Notes under the pieces: model-generated | What the model saw: only the letters and a program-made list of their open reading frames with translations | What the model was told of the DNA's origin: nothing | Database searches by the model: none | Part shown: in pieces, positions 52,331-61,931 of the stretch | Position numbering within the stretch: position 1 is the stretch's first letter | Layout of the letters: each line of letters starts with the position of its first letter | Position numbers and translations under genes: made by a program | DNA from: CAYVXE01 sp964455375 | Lineage (GTDB): Bacteria > Zhuqueibacterota > Zhuqueibacteria > Oceanimicrobiales > Oceanimicrobiaceae | Assembly: GCA_964455375.1 (NCBI GenBank) | Contig: CAYVXE010000008.1 | Span: 1 to 64,000, forward strand | Reading direction: 5' to 3' | DNA length: 64,000 nt

Positions 52331-52576
52331 ATGACGCAAGATGAAGTATTTGATAAAGTTGTCGAAATTTTAAATAAATACAGTAAAACAGAAATCACAA
52401 AAGAAACTATTTCCATGGAAACATCTATTCTGGAAGATTTAAAAATAAATTCTGCCAGATTAGTGGATATCGTGTTGGATTTTGAGGATGCTTTTGATAT
52501 TGAAGTTGATGATGACGATGCAGACAGCGTCACCACGGTTGGAGACGGCGTAAAATTAATTTTAGAAAAAATATAG
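52331..52576 (+). CDS. Acyl carrier protein
   Basis: The protein (81 residues) is small, helical and acidic. The phosphopantetheine serine is Ser41 in KINSARLVDI; the canonical DSL is replaced by NSA. The following helix IVLDFEDAFDIEVDDDD is typical of ACP helix II-III. GGAGG lies 7-8 nt before the ATG. It is the dedicated carrier of the cluster and should be activated by the transferase encoded two genes downstream. Confidence 0.92.
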   Translation: MTQDEVFDKVVEILNKYSKTEITKETISMETSILEDLKINSARLVDIVLDFEDAFDIEVDDDDADSVTTVGDGVKLILEKI

Positions 52577-52585
52577 TGGTCGTTT

Positions 52586-53338
52586 ATGAATGATCTTAAA
52601 TTCAAAGAAAAATTTGCTTTAAAAATTCAGTACCTGGTTGGCTGGATCACGTATCCGTTTTGGGGCTCTTTGTTAATCGCCGTCATGCGTTTTATCGGCA
52701 AGTACAAGATTCAACAAATTCGTGAGATACGCAGGCATTACAAACACCTTAAACGTACCGTCGAAGGCCCCATACTCGTCTGTTCAAACCATCTCACAAA
52801 AATCGACTCGGTTATTTTAAACTGGAGTCTGGCTTCAACATGGTCCTACATGAAATCCTTTAAAATATTCTCATGGAATTTACCGGAGCGGGCTAATTTC
52901 TATCAAAATTATATTTTGCGAACGATTTGTTACCTCGGCAGTTGTGTGCCCATCGACCGGGGCGGCAGCAGAGATGCAGTAAAAAAATCACTGGATAAAG
53001 TCACCTATCTTCTCAAAAAAGGCCACACGGTCACAATCTTCCCCGAAGGTGGAAGAAGCAGAACCGGCCGCATTGAAGTGGATAAATTCACCTACGGTGT
53101 AGGCAGGCTGGTCAACAAGGTTAAAGACTGTCATGTTTTGTGTGTTTATTTACGCGGACATAATCAGGAAAAGTACAGCGACATGCCGCATCGGGGAGCC
53201 CGGTTTTACCTTAACATGGAACTTATTAAGCCCGAGAGCGTCCATTCCGGTTTACGTGCCACCAGGGATGTTGCCAATCAAATTGTAGACAAGCTTGTAC
53301 TCATGGAACAGGCTTATTTTGCTACTGCTGGGCAATGA
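52586..53338 (+). CDS. PlsC-like 1-acyl-glycerol-3-phosphate/lysophospholipid acyltransferase
   Basis: This 250-residue membrane-associated acyltransferase has the NHLTKID motif (NHx4D, about residue 70) and FPEGGRSRTG (about 152-161), the two catalytic and glycerol-binding motifs of the PlsC family. A hydrophobic stretch near residues 12-35 should anchor it. It begins 9 nt after the ACP stop, so it probably moves the finished acyl chain from this ACP to a lipid acceptor. The acceptor (phospholipid, lipid A or other) is unknown. Confidence 0.9.
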   Translation: MNDLKFKEKFALKIQYLVGWITYPFWGSLLIAVMRFIGKYKIQQIREIRRHYKHLKRTVEGPILVCSNHLTKIDSVILNWSLASTWSYMKSFKIFSWNLPERANFYQNYILRTICYLGSCVPIDRGGSRDAVKKSLDKVTYLLKKGHTVTIFPEGGRSRTGRIEVDKFTYGVGRLVNKVKDCHVLCVYLRGHNQEKYSDMPHRGARFYLNMELIKPESVHSGLRATRDVANQIVDKLVLMEQAYFATAGQ

Positions 53339-54011
53339 CATTGTCGATTTAAACGAAACGGGTATGAAAGGCAAGTCTAAAGATACCCGTTTCATGCAAA
53401 GAGTTTTCAACGCAGAAGAAAAATCCACTATAGTACTATCAAACCACCCCGATTTAACCCTTTGGATGTTTTGGGCTGCCAAGGAAACCACCTTTAAACT
53501 TGTTTCCAAAATAAGCGGCCCTCCGGTCTTTTCTCACAAAAAATTTCAAATATCCGCTTTGCAGCAAACAACAGAGTCGTCTTTTAAGGCAAACGCTGTT
53601 TATCAGGAACATTCTTTCCCAATCGCCATTACGTTTACGAATAATTACATTCACGCCGTCGGAGGAAACTTAACGACGGATAAATTATTACTGAACACAG
53701 GTGTACACAAAATCGCAAAATCTGAATATGAAATTTGGGGAAACCGCACCGTATGGAATGATACTTTTACACAAGAGGAGCTCGAATCAATTCATCATTT
53801 GGAATCAGCCCTGGTTCGGTTTTATTGCAAAAAATCAATTGCGGAAACATTAAAGACCAGCGCATCGCACTTGCAAATTATTCGTCCCACGAAAGGGCAG
53901 CTACCGCAGCCGCCTTTTGTGTTACGTCACAACAAACCGTGTGAAATTGATATCAGTTTATCGCACCACGGATCATGGTTGGGTTGGTGTTTTAGTTCTA
54001 AGAGGAAATGA
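53319..54011 (+). CDS. 4'-phosphopantetheinyl transferase superfamily protein
   Basis: The product has about 230 residues. The N-terminal GNDIVDL and the later FWAAKETTFKL match the two metal/CoA motifs of the transferase family (GxDxxx and WxxKEAxxK). It would attach phosphopantetheine to Ser41 of the ACP in this cluster. The start is not certain: a TTG at 53319 with AGG 6 nt upstream places GNDIVDL near the N-terminus as usual, and overlaps the acyltransferase by 20 nt; a TTG at 53295 is possible. It is the last gene of the cluster. Confidence 0.82.
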   Translation: MLLLGNDIVDLNETGMKGKSKDTRFMQRVFNAEEKSTIVLSNHPDLTLWMFWAAKETTFKLVSKISGPPVFSHKKFQISALQQTTESSFKANAVYQEHSFPIAITFTNNYIHAVGGNLTTDKLLLNTGVHKIAKSEYEIWGNRTVWNDTFTQEELESIHHLESALVRFYCKKSIAETLKTSASHLQIIRPTKGQLPQPPFVLRHNKPCEIDISLSHHGSWLGWCFSSKRK

Positions 54012-54052
54012 GCATTTACATTTACCTAAACAACTTTCAAGTCAGGCACTTA

Positions 54053-54700
54053 TTACACGTACCGGTACATCATCCAAAAGTGGGAAAAGCTGCCAAACAT
54101 AATGAAAACATGAAAGACCTCATGAAAACCGAATATCTTTGGCCACGGGTCGGGCTTCTTCAGGGCGTAAATCACGGCTCCAACCGAGTAAAAAAGGCCG
54201 CCGATAGCCATCCACACTAAACCGCTTAAGGCCATTGTATTCACCAGCGGCCATGTACCAACAACAATAATCCAGCCCATGAACAGATAGATACCGGTAG
54301 AAAAGTAGCGAGGTGCATGCAGCCAAAATATTTTTAAGAACAATCCGGCAATGGTCACACCCCAGACGCTACACAAAATCCACCAACCCCAGGCTCCATG
54401 CAAGGTAACGAGGCAGATTGGTGTGTAGGACGCGGCAATAAAAACAAAAATCATGATATGATCGACTTTACGAAAAATTTCCAACTGCTTTCCGTGAAGA
54501 GGCAACCAGTGATATAATGTACTGGCGCCATAGAGTAAAACCATTGCAACGCCGAAAATCGAAAACGAAACCGCATGCCAAATTGTGAATGGGTAACCCG
54601 TTCGATTCAAAAGTGCAATTAAACCAAACACTGCCAAAACAATACCAATAAAGTGGGTCAGGCCACTCAAAGGGTCGCGGAATTTCTTAAAAACATTCAT
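54053..54700 (-). CDS. trhA: TrhA/hemolysin III family membrane protein (PAQR superfamily)
   Basis: This 215-residue protein has seven predicted helices and the PAQR/HlyIII motifs: PLSGLTHFIG at the N-terminus, YGASTLYHWLP, a RKVDHIMIF segment and a C-terminal HEVFHVFIMFGSFSHF with the metal-type histidines. Family members affect membrane fluidity or are named for haemolysis; no toxin role should be inferred. The ATG at 54700 was preferred because the longer frame would contain the upstream terminator hairpin. It converges on the lipid cluster with a 41-nt gap. Confidence 0.9.
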   Translation of the reverse strand: MNVFKKFRDPLSGLTHFIGIVLAVFGLIALLNRTGYPFTIWHAVSFSIFGVAMVLLYGASTLYHWLPLHGKQLEIFRKVDHIMIFVFIAASYTPICLVTLHGAWGWWILCSVWGVTIAGLFLKIFWLHAPRYFSTGIYLFMGWIIVVGTWPLVNTMALSGLVWMAIGGLFYSVGAVIYALKKPDPWPKIFGFHEVFHVFIMFGSFSHFWMMYRYV

Positions 54701-54723
54701 ACCATTTTTTCCTAAAAACAAAG

Positions 54724-54748
54724 AAAAGCCCCAAAGGATGGGGCTTTT
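54724..54748 (-). terminator. Intrinsic terminator of the 1083-aa surface protein gene
   Basis: AAAAGCCCC and GGGGCTTTT form a perfect 9-bp stem with a 7-nt loop. On the minus strand it is followed by CTTTGTTTTT. It begins 30 nt past the stop at 54778. Confidence 0.85.
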
Positions 54749-54777
54749 CAACCTGCATTGCAATCAAACTCAAAAAT

Positions 54778-57700
54778 CTACTTAATCAGAAGCATCTTTC
54801 TGGTTAAAGCAACATTGGCAGACTTCAATTTGAAAAAATAAATTCCGGCCGCTACCTGGTTGCCTTTATCATCCAACCCATCCCACCGACTTGAATAGGC
54901 ACCAGCAGTTTTCACCGCATCGACTAAGGTACGAATACGCTGACCAAGCATATTGAATATTTGCAAGGTAACCTGCGATTGTTCCGGAACAGTGTAGTTT
55001 ATCTCAGTGCTGGGATTAAACGGATTTGGATAATTCTGTTCGAGAATAAACTGCTCAGGCAACGTTGTAGATGGATTCTCGCGAACGCTGGTAATAAAGT
55101 TTTCCAGAGTTGGCAGTCTAAAATCGATACCATCGGTTAAGCCAGGACTCGAAACCGTCACAGCAGAGGCTCCCGCCGGCACTGTGTCAAAGAACGGCAG
55201 AATAAAGTGCAAATCACCACCGCCGGTAAACAGGTTAAACAGCAACGAAAAAATGTCGACGTCAGCCAAATTCAAGCTGATTTCCTGACCGTCATACCAG
55301 ACATCATTGTACAATTGAATATCGAAAGAGCCGAACAAATTGTCATTTCCCAGCAAACCGAAAATCAATGTCAGAGGATCTCCGCCCCCAAGAGCGGTGT
55401 TCAAACCTAAATCCCCTGACGCCGAGAACAGGCTAAAAATAGAAATAGTGCGCAGAAAATAGCTCCCTGAACGCAAGCCGCTAATGGTGTATTTACCAGG
55501 AGTTGTTTTCATAACAAAATTTTCATCAAAACCGCTGACCGCCGCAGACACGGCGTGTCCGGTTGCGTCAAAAGCAATGACCAGAACACCGTCAAGCGGT
55601 ATGGTACCATCGCCATTATAAACCGTACCGCTGATTTGACCCGCTCCGGTTGCAAGATCAATATTTGCAACGCTTGTATTGCCCGGTGTAATCGAAACCG
55701 GGGTCGACAGCCCATCGTTGAAGGTGGCGCCGCCGCCAAAATAAGTCGCAGCATAGCCATTCGAAGCGGGCATAGCAACAACCTTTACATTTACAGGTGG
55801 CAATCCCAAAATTTGGTAACCACCGGCAAATGTTAAACCCGACCCGCCAATCAATTCCCCGGAATTTGCATCGAAAGCAAGCACGGTTGTTTCGGATAGC
55901 GAATCAGCGCCAGCGCTGACTCCCGGAGCTAAATTGACCACTCCCTGAACCGTACCGGCCCGAACCATCAGAAAATCTTTATCAGCAGTCTCACCGGGTG
56001 CAGTAACTGCAACTTCATCTGCGGTATCCAGAGAACTTTTGCCGTTGTAAAATTGCGGCAAATAGATAATGTCATCCCCGGTTGCAGAGAGGGTCGGTGT
56101 GGATTTCAAATCTTTTTCGGCTGCAAATAAACCCAGGTCGAGATTCAGGCTATTGGCGGTTACGACCCCGAGTAGTTTGAACATCCCTGTGGGCAAGGGA
56201 CGTAATACGTAGGTGCCGTTCACCGAATCATATTTTGACAACGCCAGTTCCGGGTAGCCCGTACCAGTATCGAAAGCGATGACATTGCCAAAACCAACGA
56301 CCGGTGTGGCACCATCGGTTTCGAAAAAATGACCGCTGATGACGCCGCCTTCAGTTAGCGCAAAATCAATGCCCGACGTCGTGTCCGGTGACGTGACCGT
56401 GACTTGCGTAGCCAGAGCCGCATCAAATAAACTGTGGACATCGTCATAATATTCATCCAGAAAGACATTCCCGTGCTTACCCAGCGCTGCAACCGTCCGT
56501 AGCGTGTAATCTCCTGAAGACAATCCAGAAACGACGTATTTGCCGGTCGCATCTGAAAACGCCACACCAAAATCGATATCATCGGTGAAAAATTTTCCAA
56601 CATTTGAAATATCGAGCTTCACTGCTACCACCAGGACTGAATCCAGAGGGGCGCCGGAATCAGAGGAAATAGTTCCAGAAATAGCGCCTCCGGATTCCAG
56701 ACTGAAATTAATACCTGTCAGTGTATCGCTACCGGCAATTGTAAGCGGCGTCGCTGCATCCGACGTCTTTGCATTATCATAATATTCTCCTTCCAAAGCC
56801 GGCGGCAGTAAAAGATCCAGTAATTGGTCTGCGTAAACGATATACATACCGTCATCGAGGCCGCTGATTTCATATTCTCCGGAAAAACCGCTAAGGGTAA
56901 AACCCGCAATGGATGTATCCGCAACGTTGAAGGCGAAAACAAACGCAAACGCCACCGGTTGGTCACTAGGTCCAAAGACCGTACCGACAATTTGTCCACC
57001 CTCAACTTGAGTACCGGCAGATAAGCTGAAATCAATTCCACCCAGCGAGTCTGCAAACGAAGAAATAACAATGGGGTCGGCAGACACAAAATCAGTCTGA
57101 TTGTTAAAATATTCCGGCTGAAATCCGGAGGCATCCAGCATCACTTTAAACGTGCCGGTGGCCGGCACATGAATTTTATAATGACCGAAGTTATCGGTAA
57201 AGTCGGAAACTTCAATCTGTTTCGCAGGATTATTTGCAGCAGTAAACGTAAAAGTCAGAAATCCAAATGAAAGCGGGGCGCCCGTATCTTCATCGATAAC
57301 GGTTCCCGAAACAACCGCGCCTTTTTGCAGATCGAAATCAATTCCTGTTACAGCGCCACCGTCCGTGACGTTCACCAAGGTTGCGTTCCGCCAGTCCTGG
57401 TAATCATTCACCAGAATATCATCAAACATTTCATCGGCAAATTCACTTTCGGTTACAACAAAATAGTCTCCTGCCGGAAGGTCCGAAACGGTGTACGCCC
57501 CTGTAGTCGTATTAACAGGAACGGATTTAACAAAGAAACCGAATGAATCAAAAATGACAACACTGACCGTTCCAAACCCTACAAAGGCTGGGAAAGTCCC
57601 TTCGATGGTGACTGTTCCGGAAATTGACCCGTTTGCAGAAGAGGTTAGCGTATTGAGGTTCTGTTTTGATAAAGCGTTCAGTAAAGCAGACGGTCTTGTT

Positions 57701-58029
57701 CCTGCCGCTCTTTCTTTTTTTACCGCCTTCATGAAGGCAGCCATTTTTTCACCCGGCGAAATCAGGGCGATCTTCTTTTGAAACAACGCATCCCGTTGTG
57801 CGCTTGCAACTTTCTTCTTTACCTCGCTGTAAAACCGCTGCTGGATTTTGTTCAATTCTACAGCTTTCGATACCGCCGGATTCGCCAAAGCCGCGTTTTG
57901 AAAAACACCGGCCGATTTTTCTCCCTTTGCATACAGTTGACCTTGCAAAAACGTACCAAAAACAAAAGCGAAAACAATTGCCACAAACAAAATTGCTTTC
58001 GCTGCCGTAACACCGCGATCAAGTTTCAT
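54778..58029 (-). CDS. Giant secreted protein with carboxypeptidase-regulatory-like repeats and T9SS sorting domain
   Basis: The 1083-residue protein has a signal peptide (about 10-34), a helical N-terminal region (35-130) and about eight beta-sandwich repeats of roughly 100-115 residues. The repeats follow the carboxypeptidase-regulatory/SdrD-B-like pattern: GxIxGTV at the start, YxVSGLxxGxY in the middle and GIDFxL at the end. It closes with a sorting domain beginning LEQNYPNPFNPST. Such repeats form extended stalks on the cell surface. AAGGAGG lies 4 nt before the ATG, a terminator follows, and it is transcribed alone. The repeats are diverged in sequence. Binding partner unknown. Confidence 0.85.
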   Translation of the reverse strand: MKLDRGVTAAKAILFVAIVFAFVFGTFLQGQLYAKGEKSAGVFQNAALANPAVSKAVELNKIQQRFYSEVKKKVASAQRDALFQKKIALISPGEKMAAFMKAVKKERAAGTRPSALLNALSKQNLNTLTSSANGSISGTVTIEGTFPAFVGFGTVSVVIFDSFGFFVKSVPVNTTTGAYTVSDLPAGDYFVVTESEFADEMFDDILVNDYQDWRNATLVNVTDGGAVTGIDFDLQKGAVVSGTVIDEDTGAPLSFGFLTFTFTAANNPAKQIEVSDFTDNFGHYKIHVPATGTFKVMLDASGFQPEYFNNQTDFVSADPIVISSFADSLGGIDFSLSAGTQVEGGQIVGTVFGPSDQPVAFAFVFAFNVADTSIAGFTLSGFSGEYEISGLDDGMYIVYADQLLDLLLPPALEGEYYDNAKTSDAATPLTIAGSDTLTGINFSLESGGAISGTISSDSGAPLDSVLVVAVKLDISNVGKFFTDDIDFGVAFSDATGKYVVSGLSSGDYTLRTVAALGKHGNVFLDEYYDDVHSLFDAALATQVTVTSPDTTSGIDFALTEGGVISGHFFETDGATPVVGFGNVIAFDTGTGYPELALSKYDSVNGTYVLRPLPTGMFKLLGVVTANSLNLDLGLFAAEKDLKSTPTLSATGDDIIYLPQFYNGKSSLDTADEVAVTAPGETADKDFLMVRAGTVQGVVNLAPGVSAGADSLSETTVLAFDANSGELIGGSGLTFAGGYQILGLPPVNVKVVAMPASNGYAATYFGGGATFNDGLSTPVSITPGNTSVANIDLATGAGQISGTVYNGDGTIPLDGVLVIAFDATGHAVSAAVSGFDENFVMKTTPGKYTISGLRSGSYFLRTISIFSLFSASGDLGLNTALGGGDPLTLIFGLLGNDNLFGSFDIQLYNDVWYDGQEISLNLADVDIFSLLFNLFTGGGDLHFILPFFDTVPAGASAVTVSSPGLTDGIDFRLPTLENFITSVRENPSTTLPEQFILEQNYPNPFNPSTEINYTVPEQSQVTLQIFNMLGQRIRTLVDAVKTAGAYSSRWDGLDDKGNQVAAGIYFFKLKSANVALTRKMLLIK

Positions 58030-58258
58030 ATTGCCTCCTTAACCTGTTAAATGAGATGAACACGAAAATTAAAATAAACATGAATTTCGTCTTTGTCAAG
58101 ATAGAATATTACAAGAAAGAAATGAACATCAATATATAAGTACCGCTTTTTGCCTCGTAATGCTGAATTGTGCTTGAAAATAATCTTGCAAAAATTAAAA
58201 ATGTTTCTTAGCTTTTTGTTTCATGATTTTTATGGTTTAACAAACGATATTAGTTACG

Positions 58259-59881
58259 TTGCCTAAACACAACAATCTCATTTCCGCATTAAATATTTGC
58301 CGCACGATCCTTTGTGGCTGCCTCCTCTGGTTGAGTTGTTGCAATGCTCAAGCCGGAACGAAAAAAAGGGACAGCATCGATTTCTCCCCAGTGCGGTCAG
58401 CGATGCTTTCCATAACGTCATATAAGGCAAAAAATCATGTAATTTTTTTAGCCGGCGATGAACTGGCAGGCCGTGAAACCGGCACGACCGGACAATGGCT
58501 GGCAGCGAAATACATCGCCCGGGAATTTGCCAGAGACGGTTTACAACCCATTATGAAAAATAGAAAATATTACCAAAATTTCCACCTAACGTATCCCGGA
58601 CTTAAAAATGCTGAATTAATTGTACATCTTTCCGACAAAGCGCCAATAATTTTCAAACTCAACAGGGACTTTGTCCCCTTTGTTTTTAGCGGAGAAAATT
58701 CTTTTACGGCACCTCTCGTTTTTGCCGGGTTTGGCATAACGGCACCTGAATATCATTATGATGATTATGCAAATATCGATGTGCGTGGAAAAATCGTGTT
58801 AGTTATGCGACATGAACCACAGGAAAACGATTCAACGAGTATCTTTGCCGGGGTCGAACTCACGCCGTATGCATACTTTGAGACCAAAGCTAAAAATGCC
58901 ATGAAACATGGTGCAGTTGCTATGTTCATCGTCAATGACCCGGCAAATCATCATTTTTCACACATCCCGGATGGCAATTGGCAATTACCATCATCGCAGC
59001 GGGTGGCTGGTCACCGATGGCAGATAATCACACACAGTAATCTCGAAAACTTTCCTGCCCTGTGGGTTCAGGAACCTGAACTCAATGCATTGTTTAATTT
59101 TTCCAATCATTCGCTGCTGCGAATCCAAAAACAGATCGACCATTCACGCAAACCGGAAAGCTTTACCTTCAATAAAGTAGACGTGCAAGTAACCGTGGAA
59201 AAAATTGACCGGACGAAAAGCACTCAAAATGTCCTTGCCTTCATGCCCGGCTCCGATCCTTTGTTAAAAAATGATGTCGTTATCATCGGCGCCCATTATG
59301 ATCATCTTGGGAAAAAGCAAGGCCGTATATTCCACGGTGCGGATGATAATGCATCGGGCACCGCAGGTTTGCTTGAAATCGCCAAAGCGTTCACCAAACT
59401 TCCTTTCCACCCGCGCCGCAGTATTTTATTCATTGCCTTCAGTGGTGAGGAAATGGGCTTATTAGGGTCGGAATATTATGTTAAACATCCCGCTTTTGCT
59501 TTAGACAAAACCGTCGCCATGATCAATCTCGACATGATCAGCCGCAATGCAGCGGATGAGGTGTCGATTATCGGTACAAACAGTCACCCCTATCTTAATG
59601 AATTAAATGAAATCGCCAATGAAGAAATTGGCCTTCACTTGCACTTTGACGGTAAAAAATACCTCAGCAGAAGCGATCAGGCTAACTTTGTCAAATATCA
59701 TGTTCCGGTTATTTTTTATAACAGCGATGTTCACGAGGACTACCACAAACCAACCGACACCGCCAATAAAATTAATCCTGAAAAAATTGCCCGAATCTCC
59801 CGTTTGGCCTTTCTCGTTGCATGGGAACTTGCCAACGGAGACTTTCATGCCGGGGTAAATGATTCATACATGCTAAAATAG
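58259..59881 (+). CDS. M28-family zinc aminopeptidase with PA domain, exported
   Basis: The protein (540 residues) has a signal peptide with a possible lipobox (LWLSCC). A PA-like insert (about 150-280: VFAGFGITAPEYHYDDYANIDVRGKIVLV) is followed by the M28 catalytic domain. Zinc and catalytic residues are present: GAHYDHLG (His, Asp), GADDNASG (Asp), SGEEMGLLG (Glu pair), INLDMISR (Asp) and VHEDYHKPTDT (His). It removes N-terminal residues from peptides outside the cytoplasm. The start is a TTG; no ATG is available before residue 49, so the true start is somewhat uncertain. Confidence 0.9.
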   Translation: MPKHNNLISALNICRTILCGCLLWLSCCNAQAGTKKRDSIDFSPVRSAMLSITSYKAKNHVIFLAGDELAGRETGTTGQWLAAKYIAREFARDGLQPIMKNRKYYQNFHLTYPGLKNAELIVHLSDKAPIIFKLNRDFVPFVFSGENSFTAPLVFAGFGITAPEYHYDDYANIDVRGKIVLVMRHEPQENDSTSIFAGVELTPYAYFETKAKNAMKHGAVAMFIVNDPANHHFSHIPDGNWQLPSSQRVAGHRWQIITHSNLENFPALWVQEPELNALFNFSNHSLLRIQKQIDHSRKPESFTFNKVDVQVTVEKIDRTKSTQNVLAFMPGSDPLLKNDVVIIGAHYDHLGKKQGRIFHGADDNASGTAGLLEIAKAFTKLPFHPRRSILFIAFSGEEMGLLGSEYYVKHPAFALDKTVAMINLDMISRNAADEVSIIGTNSHPYLNELNEIANEEIGLHLHFDGKKYLSRSDQANFVKYHVPVIFYNSDVHEDYHKPTDTANKINPEKIARISRLAFLVAWELANGDFHAGVNDSYMLK

Positions 59882-59940
59882 CGTCGATGCCCACAAATGA
59901 TTTGCCGTATCGCGTCGTTGCTCAATTTTAAGGAATGCTA

Positions 59941-60900
59941 ATGGATTTAACGCACTGGGCAATGCCCTGGATCATACTTCTTTTTGTCCTTGGTCTGACA
60001 ATTCTATTTGGCGGCGGTCATTATTTGGTTCTCGGAAGCTCACGAATCGCTAAACTCCTGGGCATCCACCCTGTCATTATCGGATTAACTGTGGTTGCAC
60101 TGGGTACGTCGATGCCGGAATTTCTCGTCAGTCTTATTGCCGCCATAAAAAACAAACCGGATGTGGCATTGGGAAATATTGTCGGCTCAAACATCTCAAA
60201 CATCGCTCTGATTTTAGGACTAACCGCCCTCATCCGTCCCATGCAGGTAAACAAACAAATTTTAAAATTCGACTTACCGATTGTTATCGCCGCGTCGTTT
60301 CTTTTTTGGGGCTTAGGTTTCAACCATATCATGAGTCGTTTAGACGGACTCATTCTTTCAGTGGCGTTCATGTTCTACCTCTGGTTAATCACAAAACGCT
60401 CCAAAAAAAATTCCCGTGAAAATAAAGATAAAACAGCAGAAAAACGGTCAGGCAAAAGTCTTCTCATAAACAGTTTTTTTGTCGTTTTAGGAATTGCCGG
60501 ACTCACCGCTGGTGCGAATTGGATGGTCGGTTCTGCAACGGAAATAAGCAAAAGGTTAGGCGTCCCTGAATTAATCCTCGGCTTAACCATCGTTGCACTG
60601 GGGACGTCGCTTCCTGAATTGGCAACCTGTGTGGTAGCCGCGTTGAAAAAACAGGGGGATATCGGCATTGGCAACATCGTGGGTTCGAACATATTTAATA
60701 TGCTGTTTATCGTCGGGCCGGTTGCAACCATCCACCAGCTCCCGGTGGCACCGGACCTTATTACCTACAATATTCCCATTATGATCGGGCTGACCATTCT
60801 CCTTTATCCCATGTTAAAAAGCAGGCACACCCTGTCAAGAGGCGAAGGTGGAATTTTGCTGGCATCCTATATTCTGATTGTAGTATGGTGGGTGCTGTAA
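59941..60900 (+). CDS. Calcium/sodium antiporter (CaCA family, YrbG-like)
   Basis: The antiporter has 319 residues from the ATG at 59941, chosen because AAGGA lies 6 nt before it. It has ten predicted helices in two inverted halves. Each half carries the alpha repeat: GTSMPEF...GNIVGSNISN in the first and GTSLPEL...GNIVGSNIFN in the second. The two Glu and paired Asn residues bind the cation. It exchanges Na+ or H+ for Ca2+ across the inner membrane. A lipid-kinase gene follows immediately. Confidence 0.93.
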   Translation: MDLTHWAMPWIILLFVLGLTILFGGGHYLVLGSSRIAKLLGIHPVIIGLTVVALGTSMPEFLVSLIAAIKNKPDVALGNIVGSNISNIALILGLTALIRPMQVNKQILKFDLPIVIAASFLFWGLGFNHIMSRLDGLILSVAFMFYLWLITKRSKKNSRENKDKTAEKRSGKSLLINSFFVVLGIAGLTAGANWMVGSATEISKRLGVPELILGLTIVALGTSLPELATCVVAALKKQGDIGIGNIVGSNIFNMLFIVGPVATIHQLPVAPDLITYNIPIMIGLTILLYPMLKSRHTLSRGEGGILLASYILIVVWWVL

Positions 60901-60935
60901 GATGCGTCGCCACACAGAGAGGAGACCGGGTCGGT

Positions 60936-61859
60936 TTGGAAACTAAGATAAAATTGATCGTCAACCCCGTAGCAGGAAACGGAACCGTTAAAAAAAAATG
61001 GATAGAGGTTCAACGAATTGCGTCTAACCTCTTTAAAGAAATCTCATGGGATTTTACAAGAAAACCGGCCGATGCCACTCAACTCACCCGAAAGGCGATT
61101 CACGAAGGGTACGAAACCATTGTAGCGGTTGGCGGTGACGGTACCATTCATGAAGTCGTCAACGGTTTCTTTGAAAATGGAGAACCGATCAACTCCGACG
61201 CTGCTCTGGGAATTATTTCCATGGGAACAGGCTGTGACCTTGCTAAATCCCTTGAACTCCCGCACAGTTTACATACGGCAATGGCGAAAATTAAGAACCG
61301 TCAATGTTGCAAATACGATGTTGGTAAATTGACGTTTACGGAAGAAAGCGGCAAAAACGGTGTTTGTTACTTCATAAATATCGCTGATGCCGGATTCGGG
61401 GGAGCGATGGTGGAGGTGGTTAATCAGTCCTCCAAGGCATTAGGACAGTTTGTGGCTTATGTATCCGCTCTGCTCAAAACACTCGCCATTTACAAAAACA
61501 AATCGATTCACATAAAAATTGACGATATTTTTGAAGCGGAATTAACCGTCAACTCCGTCGTTGTTGCCAACGGGCAATTTTTTGGCGGCGGCATGTGGAT
61601 TGCCCCAAAAGCAGCGATGAATGACGGTTTATTTGACATCACGATTATCGGGGATGTGACCCGGCGGGATGTTCTGGCGCAACTTCACAAACTGTACAAT
61701 GGAACGCTGCATACGCACCCAAAAGTGCAGACATTCAGGGGCAAAACTGTCACACTCACATCGAAGCATTCGGTGAAGCTAGATGCAGATGGTGAAGCAG
61801 CGGGTGTCTTGCCTGCATATTTTGAAATGTTACCTGCTGCCCTTAACGTAATTATCTGA
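60936..61859 (+). CDS. Diacylglycerol kinase-family lipid kinase (YegS/BmrU-like)
   Basis: This protein of about 307 residues starts with the family's KIKLIVNPVAGNG motif and has the nucleotide-binding GGDGTIHEVVNG, MGTGCDLAKSL, and a C-terminal beta domain with FGGGMWIAPKAAMNDG and LDADGE. It phosphorylates a lipid such as diacylglycerol or a sphingoid base with ATP. The start is uncertain: the TTG at 60936 has GGAGA 11 nt upstream and gives a normal N-terminus, while an ATG at 60885 would add 17 residues and overlap the antiporter gene by 16 nt. Confidence 0.88.
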   Translation: METKIKLIVNPVAGNGTVKKKWIEVQRIASNLFKEISWDFTRKPADATQLTRKAIHEGYETIVAVGGDGTIHEVVNGFFENGEPINSDAALGIISMGTGCDLAKSLELPHSLHTAMAKIKNRQCCKYDVGKLTFTEESGKNGVCYFINIADAGFGGAMVEVVNQSSKALGQFVAYVSALLKTLAIYKNKSIHIKIDDIFEAELTVNSVVVANGQFFGGGMWIAPKAAMNDGLFDITIIGDVTRRDVLAQLHKLYNGTLHTHPKVQTFRGKTVTLTSKHSVKLDADGEAAGVLPAYFEMLPAALNVII

Positions 61860-61931
61860 GAGTCCGTTATTGACATTTAGGTCAAAATTCACCTAATTGT
61901 AACATGCGAGTTGACAAACATGGAGAAGACT

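Noticed and set aside
52327..52605. Minus-strand frame of 92 codons opposite the acyl carrier protein
   Set aside because: Serine-rich shadow of the acidic ACP gene, no ribosome site.
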